NCBI GenBank assembly: GCA_016795425.1
Contig: JAEUHG010000019.1
Span: forward strand, 1-36,466
Reading direction: 5' to 3'
Length of the DNA: 36,466 nt
From: Verrucomicrobiales bacterium
Lineage (GTDB): Bacteria; Verrucomicrobiota; Verrucomicrobiia; Limisphaerales; CAIMTB01
Positions 17,551-24,848 of this stretch are shown here, one piece after another (the first letter of the stretch is position 1; each line of letters begins with the position of its first letter). The translations under genes were made by a program, and so were the position numbers. A model generated the notes under the pieces. The model did no database searches and was not told the origin of the DNA. It was given only the letters and a program-made list of their open reading frames with translations.

Positions 17551-19206
17551 CTAAGAGCCGCGCGCTTCATGGCACTGTGACCAGTCGAGTCCGAAGCGGC
17601 TGAGGTATTTCCGAAGACGGTCGGCGTCGTTGGTCACCGAACGGCGCGTGCGTGAAGCGGCAAACAATCGGCGTCCCGCCTCCGAGAGGGTCGCCGACTC
17701 CCGGCACACCGCCACGACACAGGCGAGTTGAACCCGGTCAAAAAGGTCCAATGCCGCCAGCGCGTTCGGATCCATCAGGGAGGCGAGGATCTCCGAGGCG
17801 GCGTCGCTCGTCGTGCGAACGTCGAGGTCCGACTCGGCCGGCGATCGGCGGCGTGCCGGTCCAGCCCACGCCGTCTGCAGTCGGGTCAGCTCTCCTTCGA
17901 CAACCTCCAAGGTGATCCGACCGCCGGGAGCGAGGGTGGCCATTCGGGTGACGGAGGCGTTGAGGTCGCGGAAATTCGCGTTCCAAGGAGCGCCGGAGGA
18001 ATAAGCGAACGCGAGATACCGATCACGCGCTTCGCGACTCATGGTCGCGCGCACCTCACCGCGGCGGGCGAACTGGTCCAGTTCGTAATCGAGATTCGGC
18101 TCGATGTCTTCCGGGCGCTCGGCGAGTCCGGGCAGCCGGAAGGTCCACAGGTTGATACGCGCGAGAAGATCCTCGCGGAATCGGCCGTCCTGGACGGCGC
18201 TGGGGAGGTCACGATTGGTGCCGGCGATGAGTTGGAAATCACTGGTGACCTCCACGTCGCTGCCCAAGGGAAGAAAACGCTTCTCCTCGAGGGCGCGAAG
18301 CAGCATGGCCTGTTCATCCAAGCCGAGTTCCCCGATCTCATCGAGAAACAGCATTCCGGAGTCCGCCGCCCGCAGAAGACCCGGTCGGTCCTTGACCGCG
18401 CCGGTGAATGCACCCTTTACGTGGCCGAAGAGCACCGACATGGCGGCATCACCGCGCAGGGTGGCGCAGTTGACCTCGACGAAGGCGCCGGCGACTTGAT
18501 GGCGGTTGCGCTTGAGTTCGTAGAGTCGGCGCGCGAGGCGCGACTTGCCGGCGCCCGTCGGTCCCGTCAGGAGGATCGGATCGCGAGCGTGAATAGCCAC
18601 ATGCTCGATTTGCTCGATCAGCTGGTTGAATCGGGCGTTGCGCGTCTCGATACCCGACTTGAGGAAAGAGACCGCATCACGGGACTCCCGACTGAACCGG
18701 GCCGCCAGCCGGTCGTACTTCGAGAGATCGAGGTCAATGATGCTGAAAAGCCCGGCGGATCCCTGGCGCTTCGGCTGGGCCGGCGAGGTTTGCACCAGGC
18801 GCGCCGGGAAATGACGGGATTCGGTCAGCAGAAAGAGGCAGATCTGCTGAACGTGTGTGCCGGTGGTGATGTGCACCAGGTAATCCTCTTCGTCGGTGCG
18901 GAATGCGTAGTTCCAAGCCAGGTCATGAAGCACGCCATAGACCTCCTCGAAGTCCCACGGGTTCTTCACCTCCTGTTCGGTGAGCCTCACTTCGGTCGAG
19001 GGCGACACCCGCGCGATGTCGGCGGCCACACAACGCGCGATATGCAGATGCCGGGCCTGGTACAGCAGCTCGAACCGGGCCACGCGAAGGTCGGGGTGCT
19101 GCACCAGCGACACCGACGGCCGCCACTTGGCCCAGCGCTCCTGATGAAACCCCGCATCCAGCACGCTGCCCAAAAACCCGAAGACCACGAGACGTCGTTC
19201 ACTCAT
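17551..19206 (-). CDS. rtcR: RtcR, CARF-domain sigma-54-dependent activator of the RNA-repair operon
   Basis: This 551-residue protein is an enhancer-binding activator. Residues 1 to about 160 form the RtcR CARF-like sensor domain, including the glycine/threonine loop HITTGTHVQQICLFLLTES near 112-130. The AAA+ domain follows, with Walker A GPTGAGKS (215-222), the sigma-54 contact loop GAFTGA (265-270), Walker B MLFLDE (285-290) and an arginine-finger region. A C-terminal helix-turn-helix region lies at about 490-540. In Enterobacteria RtcR switches on rtcBA (with rsr and Y RNA genes in Salmonella) when its CARF domain senses RNA-end signals. Here it is divergent from rsr-rtcB-rtcA, whose promoter region has a sigma-54 site. 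No weak or missing motif is visible. Confidence 0.95.
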   Translation of the reverse strand: MSERRLVVFGFLGSVLDAGFHQERWAKWRPSVSLVQHPDLRVARFELLYQARHLHIARCVAADIARVSPSTEVRLTEQEVKNPWDFEEVYGVLHDLAWNYAFRTDEEDYLVHITTGTHVQQICLFLLTESRHFPARLVQTSPAQPKRQGSAGLFSIIDLDLSKYDRLAARFSRESRDAVSFLKSGIETRNARFNQLIEQIEHVAIHARDPILLTGPTGAGKSRLARRLYELKRNRHQVAGAFVEVNCATLRGDAAMSVLFGHVKGAFTGAVKDRPGLLRAADSGMLFLDEIGELGLDEQAMLLRALEEKRFLPLGSDVEVTSDFQLIAGTNRDLPSAVQDGRFREDLLARINLWTFRLPGLAERPEDIEPNLDYELDQFARRGEVRATMSREARDRYLAFAYSSGAPWNANFRDLNASVTRMATLAPGGRITLEVVEGELTRLQTAWAGPARRRSPAESDLDVRTTSDAASEILASLMDPNALAALDLFDRVQLACVVAVCRESATLSEAGRRLFAASRTRRSVTNDADRLRKYLSRFGLDWSQCHEARGS

Positions 19207-19208
19207 AG

Positions 19209-19232
19209 CTTATCCGCTTGTCCGTTTATCCT
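19209..19232. repeat. Three tandem 8-bp repeats next to the rtcR start
   Basis: CTTATCCG (19209-19216), CTTGTCCG (19217-19224) and TTTATCCT (19225-19232) follow each other without a gap, immediately upstream of the rtcR ATG on its strand. On the rtcR mRNA strand each unit carries GGA, so the array may supply several weak ribosome-binding sites. It could also be an operator. Confidence 0.6.
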
Positions 19233-19259
19233 ATAGACTAGTCCTCCAACCGGCGAGCG

Positions 19260-19309
19260 GGATTCGGTGGCGGGGGGTACCGGTGGATTCGGTTGTTTTG
19301 ACCTGAATC
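19260..19309 (+). promoter_or_regulatory. Candidate RtcR upstream activating sites
   Basis: The 9-mer GGATTCGGT occurs at 19260-19268 and again at 19285-19293, 25 bp apart. A third half-site in inverted orientation, ACCTGAATC (19301-19309), pairs with the second apart from one extra base. The cluster lies about 75-125 bp upstream of the predicted transcription start of rsr, the usual distance for enhancer sites of sigma-54 activators. That RtcR binds here is an inference. Confidence 0.5.
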
Positions 19310-19357
19310 GCGACCTTTCCGGCCGAGGACGACGCTCTTCGACTGTTGGCGTCGCTG

Positions 19358-19373
19358 TGGCACGGGTCGTGCC
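19358..19373 (+). promoter_or_regulatory. Sigma-54 (-24/-12) promoter of rsr-rtcB-rtcA
   Basis: TGGCACGGGTCGTGCC matches the -24/-12 consensus TGGCAC-N5-TTGCW. The -24 element is perfect, and GG and GC have the required spacing. The -12 element reads GTGCC instead of TTGCA/T. Transcription should start near 19384, giving a leader of about 27 bases before the rsr ATG at 19411. The element is also a perfect 6-bp inverted repeat (GGCACG/CGTGCC). An RtcR gene next to it strongly supports the call. Confidence 0.8.
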
Positions 19374-19410
19374 TTCCCAAGGAACACGTATCGAACGAAG
19401 GAACCCAGCC

Positions 19411-20964
19411 ATGGCCAACACCCAACTCTTCCAAACGCTGCCCGCGCAGGTGCGCACGGCCGCGACGGTCAACGAGGCCGGGGGCCGCGCGTATGTCTTC
19501 GATCCGAAACACGCACTCGCCCAGTACGCGATGACCGGTTGTTTGAGCGGGACGTACTACGCCGACGCCGCCACCCAACTGGAGCGCACGCTGGAGTTCG
19601 CCTGCGCCGCAGGCCCCGAATTCACCGCGAAAGTGGCGCTGTACGCCCGGCAACGCGGCCACATGAAGGACATGCCGGCCCTTTTATGCGCGGCGCTCAG
19701 CGTCCTCGATGGGCGGATCCTGGAAACCGTGTTTCCGCGCGTGTGCGACGATGCGAAGATGATCCGCAATTTCGTACAGATCGTCCGTTCGGGTGCGGTG
19801 GGACGTCGGTCGCTGGGAACGCTGTCGAAGAGACTCGTGCAGCAGTGGCTGGCGTCGCTGTCCGACCGGCAGTTGCTGGCGGCGACCGTGGGTCAGTCGC
19901 CTTCGTTGGCGGATGTGGTGCGAATGGTGCACCCGCGTCCGGCCGATCCCGCGCGTTCCGCGTTTTACGGCTGGCTGCTGAATCGACCCCACGACGCCTC
20001 GGCGCTGCCGTCGTGCGTGCGGGAGTACACGGCATTCCAACGGGGCGAGAGCCGGGAGGTTCCGGAAGTTCCGTATCAAATGCTGACGTCGCTGCCTCTC
20101 GGAAAGCCGGGGTGGACGGAGATCGCCCGTCGGGCGTCCTGGCAGATGACCCGCATGAATCTGAACGCCTTTGCCCGCCACGGCGTGTTCGAGAACGCCA
20201 GGATGACGCGCCTGGTGGCAGACCGTTTGCGCGACCCGGCCTTGGTTCGGTCGGCGAAGGTGTTCCCGTACCAATTGATGGTTGCCCATGCGCAGGCCGG
20301 GCCGGAGGTGCCCGCCATGGTGCGCGATGCGCTTCGACTGGCGATGGAAAGCGCCCTGGAGAATGTGCCCGCGATCCGTGGCCGGGTCGTGGTCTGTCCG
20401 GATGTGTCAGGGTCGATGCAATCGCCGGTGACGGGCCTCCGACACGGGGCAACCTCGGTGGTCCGTTGCATCGAGGTTGCGGCCTTGGTGGCGGCCTCGC
20501 TGGTTCGACGGAATCGCCACGCCGTCTTGCTGCCGTTTTCAGACGATGTGGTTCCGGTGGAACTCGACCCCGAGGCGTCGGTCCTGGTGAACGCCAGGAT
20601 TCTCGCGGAACTCCCGAGCGGGGGAACGGATTGCAGTGCGCCGCTGCGCAACCTGAATGAGCGACGCTATCAGGCCAACCTGGTGGTCCTGGTTTCGGAC
20701 AACCAGAGCTGGGTCGACGGACCCTGCGGAGGTCGCGGAACCGACACCATGGCGCAGTGGAGGATCTTCCGATCACGAAACCCTGCGGCCCGACTGGTTT
20801 GCCTGGATGTCCAACCCTACGCCTCGACGCCCGCCGCCGAGCGCGACGACATCCTGAATGTGGGCGGATTCTCGGACTCGGTGTTCGATATCCTGGCTCG
20901 GTTCGCCCACGACGAAATCACACCGGCTCATTGGGTCGGCGAAATCGAATCACTGGCGTTGTGA
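19411..20964 (+). CDS. rsr: Rsr, bacterial Ro60 (TROVE + von Willebrand A) RNA-binding protein
   Basis: The 517-residue product is a bacterial orthologue of the Ro60 autoantigen. Residues about 20-325 form the TROVE ring of helical repeats that binds Y RNA and the ends of misfolded RNAs (for example KVALYARQRGHMKDMPALLC). Residues about 325-500 form a von Willebrand A domain with an intact metal site: DVSGS (Asp331, Ser333, Ser335), Thr406 in GGTDCSAP, and Asp430. In other bacteria Rsr with Y RNA guides exonucleases such as PNPase in RNA decay and rRNA processing. The ATG at 19411 is chosen because AAGGAA lies 7 bases upstream and the sigma-54 promoter lies between it and the longer in-frame start at 19267. 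It is the first gene of the RtcR-controlled operon. Confidence 0.93.
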   Translation: MANTQLFQTLPAQVRTAATVNEAGGRAYVFDPKHALAQYAMTGCLSGTYYADAATQLERTLEFACAAGPEFTAKVALYARQRGHMKDMPALLCAALSVLDGRILETVFPRVCDDAKMIRNFVQIVRSGAVGRRSLGTLSKRLVQQWLASLSDRQLLAATVGQSPSLADVVRMVHPRPADPARSAFYGWLLNRPHDASALPSCVREYTAFQRGESREVPEVPYQMLTSLPLGKPGWTEIARRASWQMTRMNLNAFARHGVFENARMTRLVADRLRDPALVRSAKVFPYQLMVAHAQAGPEVPAMVRDALRLAMESALENVPAIRGRVVVCPDVSGSMQSPVTGLRHGATSVVRCIEVAALVAASLVRRNRHAVLLPFSDDVVPVELDPEASVLVNARILAELPSGGTDCSAPLRNLNERRYQANLVVLVSDNQSWVDGPCGGRGTDTMAQWRIFRSRNPAARLVCLDVQPYASTPAAERDDILNVGGFSDSVFDILARFAHDEITPAHWVGEIESLAL

Positions 20965-20970
20965 CGCCAG
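20953..20970 (+). promoter_or_regulatory. Hairpin spanning the rsr stop codon
   Basis: CTGGCGT-TGTG-ACGCCAG is a perfect 7-bp stem with a 4-base loop, and the rsr stop TGA (20962-20964) lies in its loop and 3' arm. It is the first of a run of structures that fill the gap to rtcB. It may protect the end of the rsr message or mark a processing point before the structured RNA. It is too short of a T-run to be a terminator. Confidence 0.5.
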
Positions 20971-21118
20971 CGCGGGGGAGGGCGGGCGCGGGACCATGAC
21001 CGCGACCTGCCCTCCCGGGACCGAAACGACAGTTTGTTCGGGCCGAATGCCATCGGGACTACATTCAACAATGTCAGCGTCTCGATCCCTTTTTGTCGGC
21101 CCGAACTCATTTCCCGCG
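20971..21118 (+). ncRNA. Candidate Y RNA (yrl-like) between rsr and rtcB
   Basis: The element is closed by CGCGGG (20971-20976) pairing with CCCGCG (21113-21118). Inside is a GC-rich hairpin, GGGAGGGC (20976-20983) with GCCCTCCC (21009-21016), with inner GCGG/CCGC. A second arm has an exact 11-bp stem, GTTCGGGCCGA (21036-21046) with TCGGCCCGAAC (21096-21106). That arm encloses a 7-bp stem ATCGGGA/TCTCGAT (21052-21058/21080-21086) and a 5-bp hairpin ACATT-CAAC-AATGT (21061-21074). In Salmonella the Y RNA genes yrlB and yrlA lie at this place in rsr-yrlBA-rtcBA, and Ro60 binds Y RNAs through a stem joining the two ends. The true ends and any tRNA-like module cannot be fixed by eye. A leader controlling rtcB is the main alternative. 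Confidence 0.6.
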
Positions 21119-21153
21119 GAAGACCATCACCAACTCGAATCCGACTGATTGCC

Positions 21154-22548
21154 ATGAATGCCCAGGAACTCATCCGTCGCGGTGTCCCTGCCGGAGAAGC
21201 CACCCGCCAGGGACTTGGCTTCATCACCCGCTACATCCAGGCCGGACATGACCCCCATGCCCTCGCCGGGGTGGTGGATCGCGTCGTCGCCGCGCCCGAG
21301 ACGCATGTGAACGACGCCGAGGCGGGCAGTTTCGCCCGCGCGTTGTTGCAGTATCGCAACACTCTGCGCGAGACGCCGGTGCCCTGGCAGTCCTGGGGTT
21401 CGGGATTCGAGGACGAGGCGCTTCGCCAGATGGACCGCGCGTGTCAATTGCCGGTAAGCGTGGCGGCGGCGTTGATGCCCGACGCCCACGTCGGCTACGG
21501 ACTGCCCATCGGCGGGGTGCTGGCCACGGACAACGCGGTTATTCCGTATGCGGTCGGGGTGGATATCGCCTGCCGCATGAAACTCACCGTGCTCGATCTG
21601 CCGGTCGAGGATCTGGACCTGCGGCGCGACGCGTTGACGGCGGCCATCGAGGCGGAGACCCGCTTCGGAATTGGCGCCAAGTTCCAACGCCGCCGCGAGC
21701 ACCCGGTCATGGATGCGGATTGGTCGGTCAGTCCGGTTACGCGGCAGCAGAAGGAGCGGGCCGCGGCCCAACTGGGAACCAGCGGGAGTGGGAACCATTT
21801 CGTCGAGTTCGGCGTGTTCACCAATGATCAGCCAATCGGGGATTTGGCGGCGGGTCGGCACGTCGCCCTGCTGAGCCACAGCGGAAGTCGTGGAACCGGC
21901 GCCGCCGTGTGCAACCACTACAGCAAATTGGCGATGCGATTGAACCCGGACCTGCCACGCGAGCACCGCTACCTGGCGTGGCTGGGGCTCGATCGCCCGG
22001 AAGGCCAGGAGTATTGGGCCGCGATGGAACTGATGGGAGCTTACGCGGCGGCCAACCACGCGCTGATCCACCGGCATATCGCGGCCCACCTGGGCGTCCA
22101 GGTCCGCCTCGACGTCGAGAACCACCATAACTTCGCGTGGAAGGAGACGCACATGATCGACGGCGTGGAGCGCGAGGTGGTGGTGCATCGGAAGGGTGCG
22201 ACGCCCGCGGGTAAGGGCGTTCTAGGAATCATTCCCGGATCGATGGCCGCGCCCGGCTTCCTGGTCCGCGGCAAAGGCGACCCGGCGGCCTTGAAATCGG
22301 CGTCGCACGGCGCGGGTCGTGCCATGAGCCGAACCCGTGCGGTCGCTACTTTCGCCTGGGACAAGGTCCTTCCGGTCCTGCGGGATCAAGGGGTGAACCT
22401 GATCTCAGCCGGACTTGACGAGGTGCCCGGGGCCTACAAGGACATTCACCAGGTGATGGCGGCACAAACGGACCTGGTGGAGGTACTGGCCCGCTTCGAT
22501 CCGAAGCTGGTGAAGATGGCGCCGGCGGGCGAACAACCGGAGGACTGA
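21154..22548 (+). CDS. rtcB: RtcB, RNA-splicing ligase (3'-phosphate/5'-OH)
   Basis: RtcB joins RNA 2',3'-cyclic-phosphate or 3'-phosphate ends to 5'-OH ends, using GTP and manganese. The 464-residue protein has the metal-binding set: LMPDAHVG (108-114), Asp137 and Cys140 in GVDIAC, GNHF with His215, SHSGSRG with His242, and NHHN with His324/His325. It also has SHGAGRAMSR, whose His385 is the expected GMP-accepting residue. The end YKDIHQVMAAQTDLVEVLARFDPKLVKMAP is typical. The ATG at 21154 fits the family N-terminus (AQELIRRGVPAGEA), although no Shine-Dalgarno precedes it; a TTG at 21034 lies inside the RNA stem and is not favoured. It follows rsr by 189 bases containing the candidate Y RNA. 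Confidence 0.95.
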   Translation: MNAQELIRRGVPAGEATRQGLGFITRYIQAGHDPHALAGVVDRVVAAPETHVNDAEAGSFARALLQYRNTLRETPVPWQSWGSGFEDEALRQMDRACQLPVSVAAALMPDAHVGYGLPIGGVLATDNAVIPYAVGVDIACRMKLTVLDLPVEDLDLRRDALTAAIEAETRFGIGAKFQRRREHPVMDADWSVSPVTRQQKERAAAQLGTSGSGNHFVEFGVFTNDQPIGDLAAGRHVALLSHSGSRGTGAAVCNHYSKLAMRLNPDLPREHRYLAWLGLDRPEGQEYWAAMELMGAYAAANHALIHRHIAAHLGVQVRLDVENHHNFAWKETHMIDGVEREVVVHRKGATPAGKGVLGIIPGSMAAPGFLVRGKGDPAALKSASHGAGRAMSRTRAVATFAWDKVLPVLRDQGVNLISAGLDEVPGAYKDIHQVMAAQTDLVEVLARFDPKLVKMAPAGEQPED

Positions 22549-22590
22549 GAACGGAAGGACCGGCACGACTGGTCTTCTTTGAGGATCCCA

Positions 22591-23715
22591 ATGATGATCG
22601 TCATCGATGGTTCCATGGGTGAGGGCGGCGGCCAAATTCTGCGCACCTCGTTGAGCCTGTCCTTGGTGACTGGACGGCCCGTTCGGATCGAGAGAATCCG
22701 GGCGGGCCGGCCGAAGCCAGGGCTTGGACTTCAGCATCTCGCGTGCGTGGAGGCGGCAGCGGCGGTGGGCGGGGCGGAGGTCGTCGGCGCGCATCGGGGC
22801 TCGACCGATCTGGAATTCCGCCCCCGTCGCGTGCGCCCGGGGGCTTACACCTTTCGTGTCGGCAGCGCCGGCAGCGCGACGCTCGTGCTGCAGACGGTCC
22901 TGCCACCCCTGCTCTTGGCCGAGACCGCCAGTTCCCTGGAGATCGAAGGCGGCACCCACAATCCCTTTGCACCGCCTTTCGACTTCCTGGCTCGGAGTTA
23001 CCTGCCACTCATCTCCCGACTCGGACCGAGGCTCTCCTGTGAGCTGATCCGCCCGGGTTTTTATCCGGCCGGCGGCGGGCGCTTTCGAGTGGACATCGAG
23101 CCGGTTTCACAACTGGGGTCCCTCGAGTTATTGGAGCGTGGCGACCTTCGCTCCTATCGAGCCACGGCGTGGTGTTCCCGAGTTCCTGCGGAGGTGGGGG
23201 AACGCGAACTTGCTGTCGTGCGGGCCGATCTGGGATGGGGTGTCGACGAATGTCGGTTGGAACAAGTTCGAAACCCGGTTGGCCCCGGGAACGCACTCAC
23301 TCTGGAGATCGAAGCCGAGCACGTCACCGCAGTCTTCTCGGCCTTCGGAGAGCGCGGCCGTCCCTCCGAAGTCGTGGCCCAATCCGCCATCCGATCGGCT
23401 AAGGACTGGCTGAGGATCGGCGCTCCCGTGGACGAACACCTCGCCGACCAACTGCTGCTCCCTCTGGTCTTGGGCCAGGGCGGTCGTTTCCGAACCCAAA
23501 CCACCTCGTCCCACTTCGTGACCAACTTGGACGTCATCCGCCGGTTCCTCGATCGCGAGATTCGGGTGGAGTCCGGGCTTGTTTCCGTGTCACGACCGGA
23601 ATCGACCGCCAGCATCGGCGATGACAGGGCGGTGATTCGGGAAGCCACCGCTCGTCCCATCGGAGGTCGAGGGCACCAACCCGGCTCGGAAATCATCGGT
23701 AAGACGGCTGGTTGA
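22591..23715 (+). CDS. rtcA: RtcA, RNA 3'-terminal phosphate cyclase
   Basis: RtcA uses ATP to turn an RNA 3'-phosphate into a 2',3'-cyclic phosphate, which RtcB can use. The protein of about 374 residues begins MMIVIDGSMGEGGGQILRTS, the family hallmark. It includes RIRAGRPKPGLGLQHL and FYPAGGGR, and carries the AMP-accepting His (about residue 308) in SSHFVTN after DEHLADQLLLPLVL. The ATG at 22591 has GAGG six bases upstream; a TTG 12 bases earlier is not needed. The gene lies 42 bp after rtcB and should be in the same sigma-54 operon. All motifs are intact. Confidence 0.95.
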   Translation: MMIVIDGSMGEGGGQILRTSLSLSLVTGRPVRIERIRAGRPKPGLGLQHLACVEAAAAVGGAEVVGAHRGSTDLEFRPRRVRPGAYTFRVGSAGSATLVLQTVLPPLLLAETASSLEIEGGTHNPFAPPFDFLARSYLPLISRLGPRLSCELIRPGFYPAGGGRFRVDIEPVSQLGSLELLERGDLRSYRATAWCSRVPAEVGERELAVVRADLGWGVDECRLEQVRNPVGPGNALTLEIEAEHVTAVFSAFGERGRPSEVVAQSAIRSAKDWLRIGAPVDEHLADQLLLPLVLGQGGRFRTQTTSSHFVTNLDVIRRFLDREIRVESGLVSVSRPESTASIGDDRAVIREATARPIGGRGHQPGSEIIGKTAG

Positions 23716-23935
23716 TCCGCGACGCACGGGGAACAGACCGACGGCCAAGAGTTGAAATCGAAACGCGTTGCGAAACTCTTGATTGCGGGCTGGCTATCGA
23801 AGCCGAAAGAAGCCTGACTCGCCAGCCGGCTTGAGCGTCACGCTGTGGGAGGTCGAGGGCGTCATCGAGTGCGTGATTTTTTTCAGTGAAACCTGTGACT
23901 CTCTCTGGGAAGTGAGAGACAACCTCTGAGTCGGA

Positions 23936-24751
23936 ATGATGAGGCGGCGCGCCTTCACGCTGGTAGAACTCCTGGTGGTCATCGCCATCTTGGCGATCCT
24001 GGCCAGCTTGCTGCTCCCATCGTTGTCCTCGGCCCGCCACAGGGCTCGCGATGCCGTCTGCCGAAGCAACGTGCGGCAACTCGGGCTCGCCCTCTCGCTC
24101 TATGTCGCCGATCACGGCAGCTATATCCCGCGGCCGCACTTCGAGATCCCCTACCTGCGCTGGTGGGACCGGCTGGTGCCTCAAATCAATTCGGTCAGGC
24201 TCGAGGATTGGGCGGCTGCCACCAATCGATGGTCCGTCTTCCAATGTCCGGCACATCGTCGGTACGAAGCCCGCGGGAACCATGGCACCTTTCAACCGAG
24301 CTACGGCTACAACGAGTACGGAGCAGGCGCCGGCGGATTGGGCGGAGAAATCAGCAGGTTCAGCCGGCCGGGAGAAGCCCCAACCATTTACCCCGTCAAA
24401 GATGGAGCCGTGCGTTCTCCCGCATCGTTGTATGCCCTGGCAGATGGATTCGCCGCCTACAAACATCTTCGCAATTCCGGCGGCCGAACCTATTCCGGAA
24501 TCGCCGAAAAGGTCGGGCGATCAGAGTCCATCGGCCGGTTCGCCGGTTTGGAAGGCGACGGGCTCGATGAGTACTTTCAGCCTGGCGAAGCGGTCCGTCG
24601 GCACCAAGGCCGACTGAACGTGGTGTGTGCCGATGGCCACGTGGAGGCCGTGTCCGTCACCACCCTGTTCCTGGAGAAGTCCGATGCCGCGATTCGCCGA
24701 TGGCACGTCGACGACGAACCTCATCGCGAGGTTTGGGATCTCTTGCCGTGA
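23936..24751 (+). CDS. Type II secretion-like pseudopilin with H-X9-DG C-terminus
   Basis: This 271-residue protein has a prepilin N-terminus, [28 protein letters not shown]. The membrane/stalk helix is at about 7-30, and the conserved Glu stands five residues after the expected cleavage point. The residue before cleavage is Ala rather than the usual Gly. A globular C-terminal domain contains [17 protein letters not shown], the H-X9-DG pattern. This protein type is expanded in Planctomycetes, Verrucomicrobia and Lentisphaerae, and its cellular role is mostly unknown. Assembly into a pseudopilus is inferred from the N-terminus only. In the 220-bp gap before it, CTCTC/GAGAG can form a weak hairpin. 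Confidence 0.88.
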   Translation: MMRRRAFTLVELLVVIAILAILASLLLPSLSSARHRARDAVCRSNVRQLGLALSLYVADHGSYIPRPHFEIPYLRWWDRLVPQINSVRLEDWAAATNRWSVFQCPAHRRYEARGNHGTFQPSYGYNEYGAGAGGLGGEISRFSRPGEAPTIYPVKDGAVRSPASLYALADGFAAYKHLRNSGGRTYSGIAEKVGRSESIGRFAGLEGDGLDEYFQPGEAVRRHQGRLNVVCADGHVEAVSVTTLFLEKSDAAIRRWHVDDEPHREVWDLLP

Positions 24752-24848
24752 GGGTCGCTGTTTCAAGAATCGGTCGCAGCGGTCCGGTCGTTAAAACCGC
24801 CCCCACAGGCTCGCGTTCCGCCGGGTTGCCCGGCACCCTCTCGACATC

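Noticed and set aside
17728..19236. A 502-codon open frame on the plus strand opposite rtcR
   Set aside because: It is antisense to an intact, motif-complete RtcR; long antisense frames are common in GC-rich coding DNA and it has no recognisable domain.
21130..21150. tRNA-like T-arm (ACTCGAATCC)
   Set aside because: No acceptor stem, anticodon arm or D-arm fits around it; too weak to call a tRNA or a Y RNA tRNA-like module.
21034..21153. Longer RtcB starting at a TTG at 21034
   Set aside because: The extra 40 residues match nothing in RtcB and coincide with the 11-bp RNA stem region.
22549..22590. Terminator between rtcB and rtcA (GACC/GGTC with TTCTTT)
   Set aside because: The stem is only 4 bp and the genes look co-transcribed.
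23693..24466. A 257-codon minus-strand frame opposite the pseudopilin
   Set aside because: The pseudopilin motifs are on the other strand; no domain recognised.
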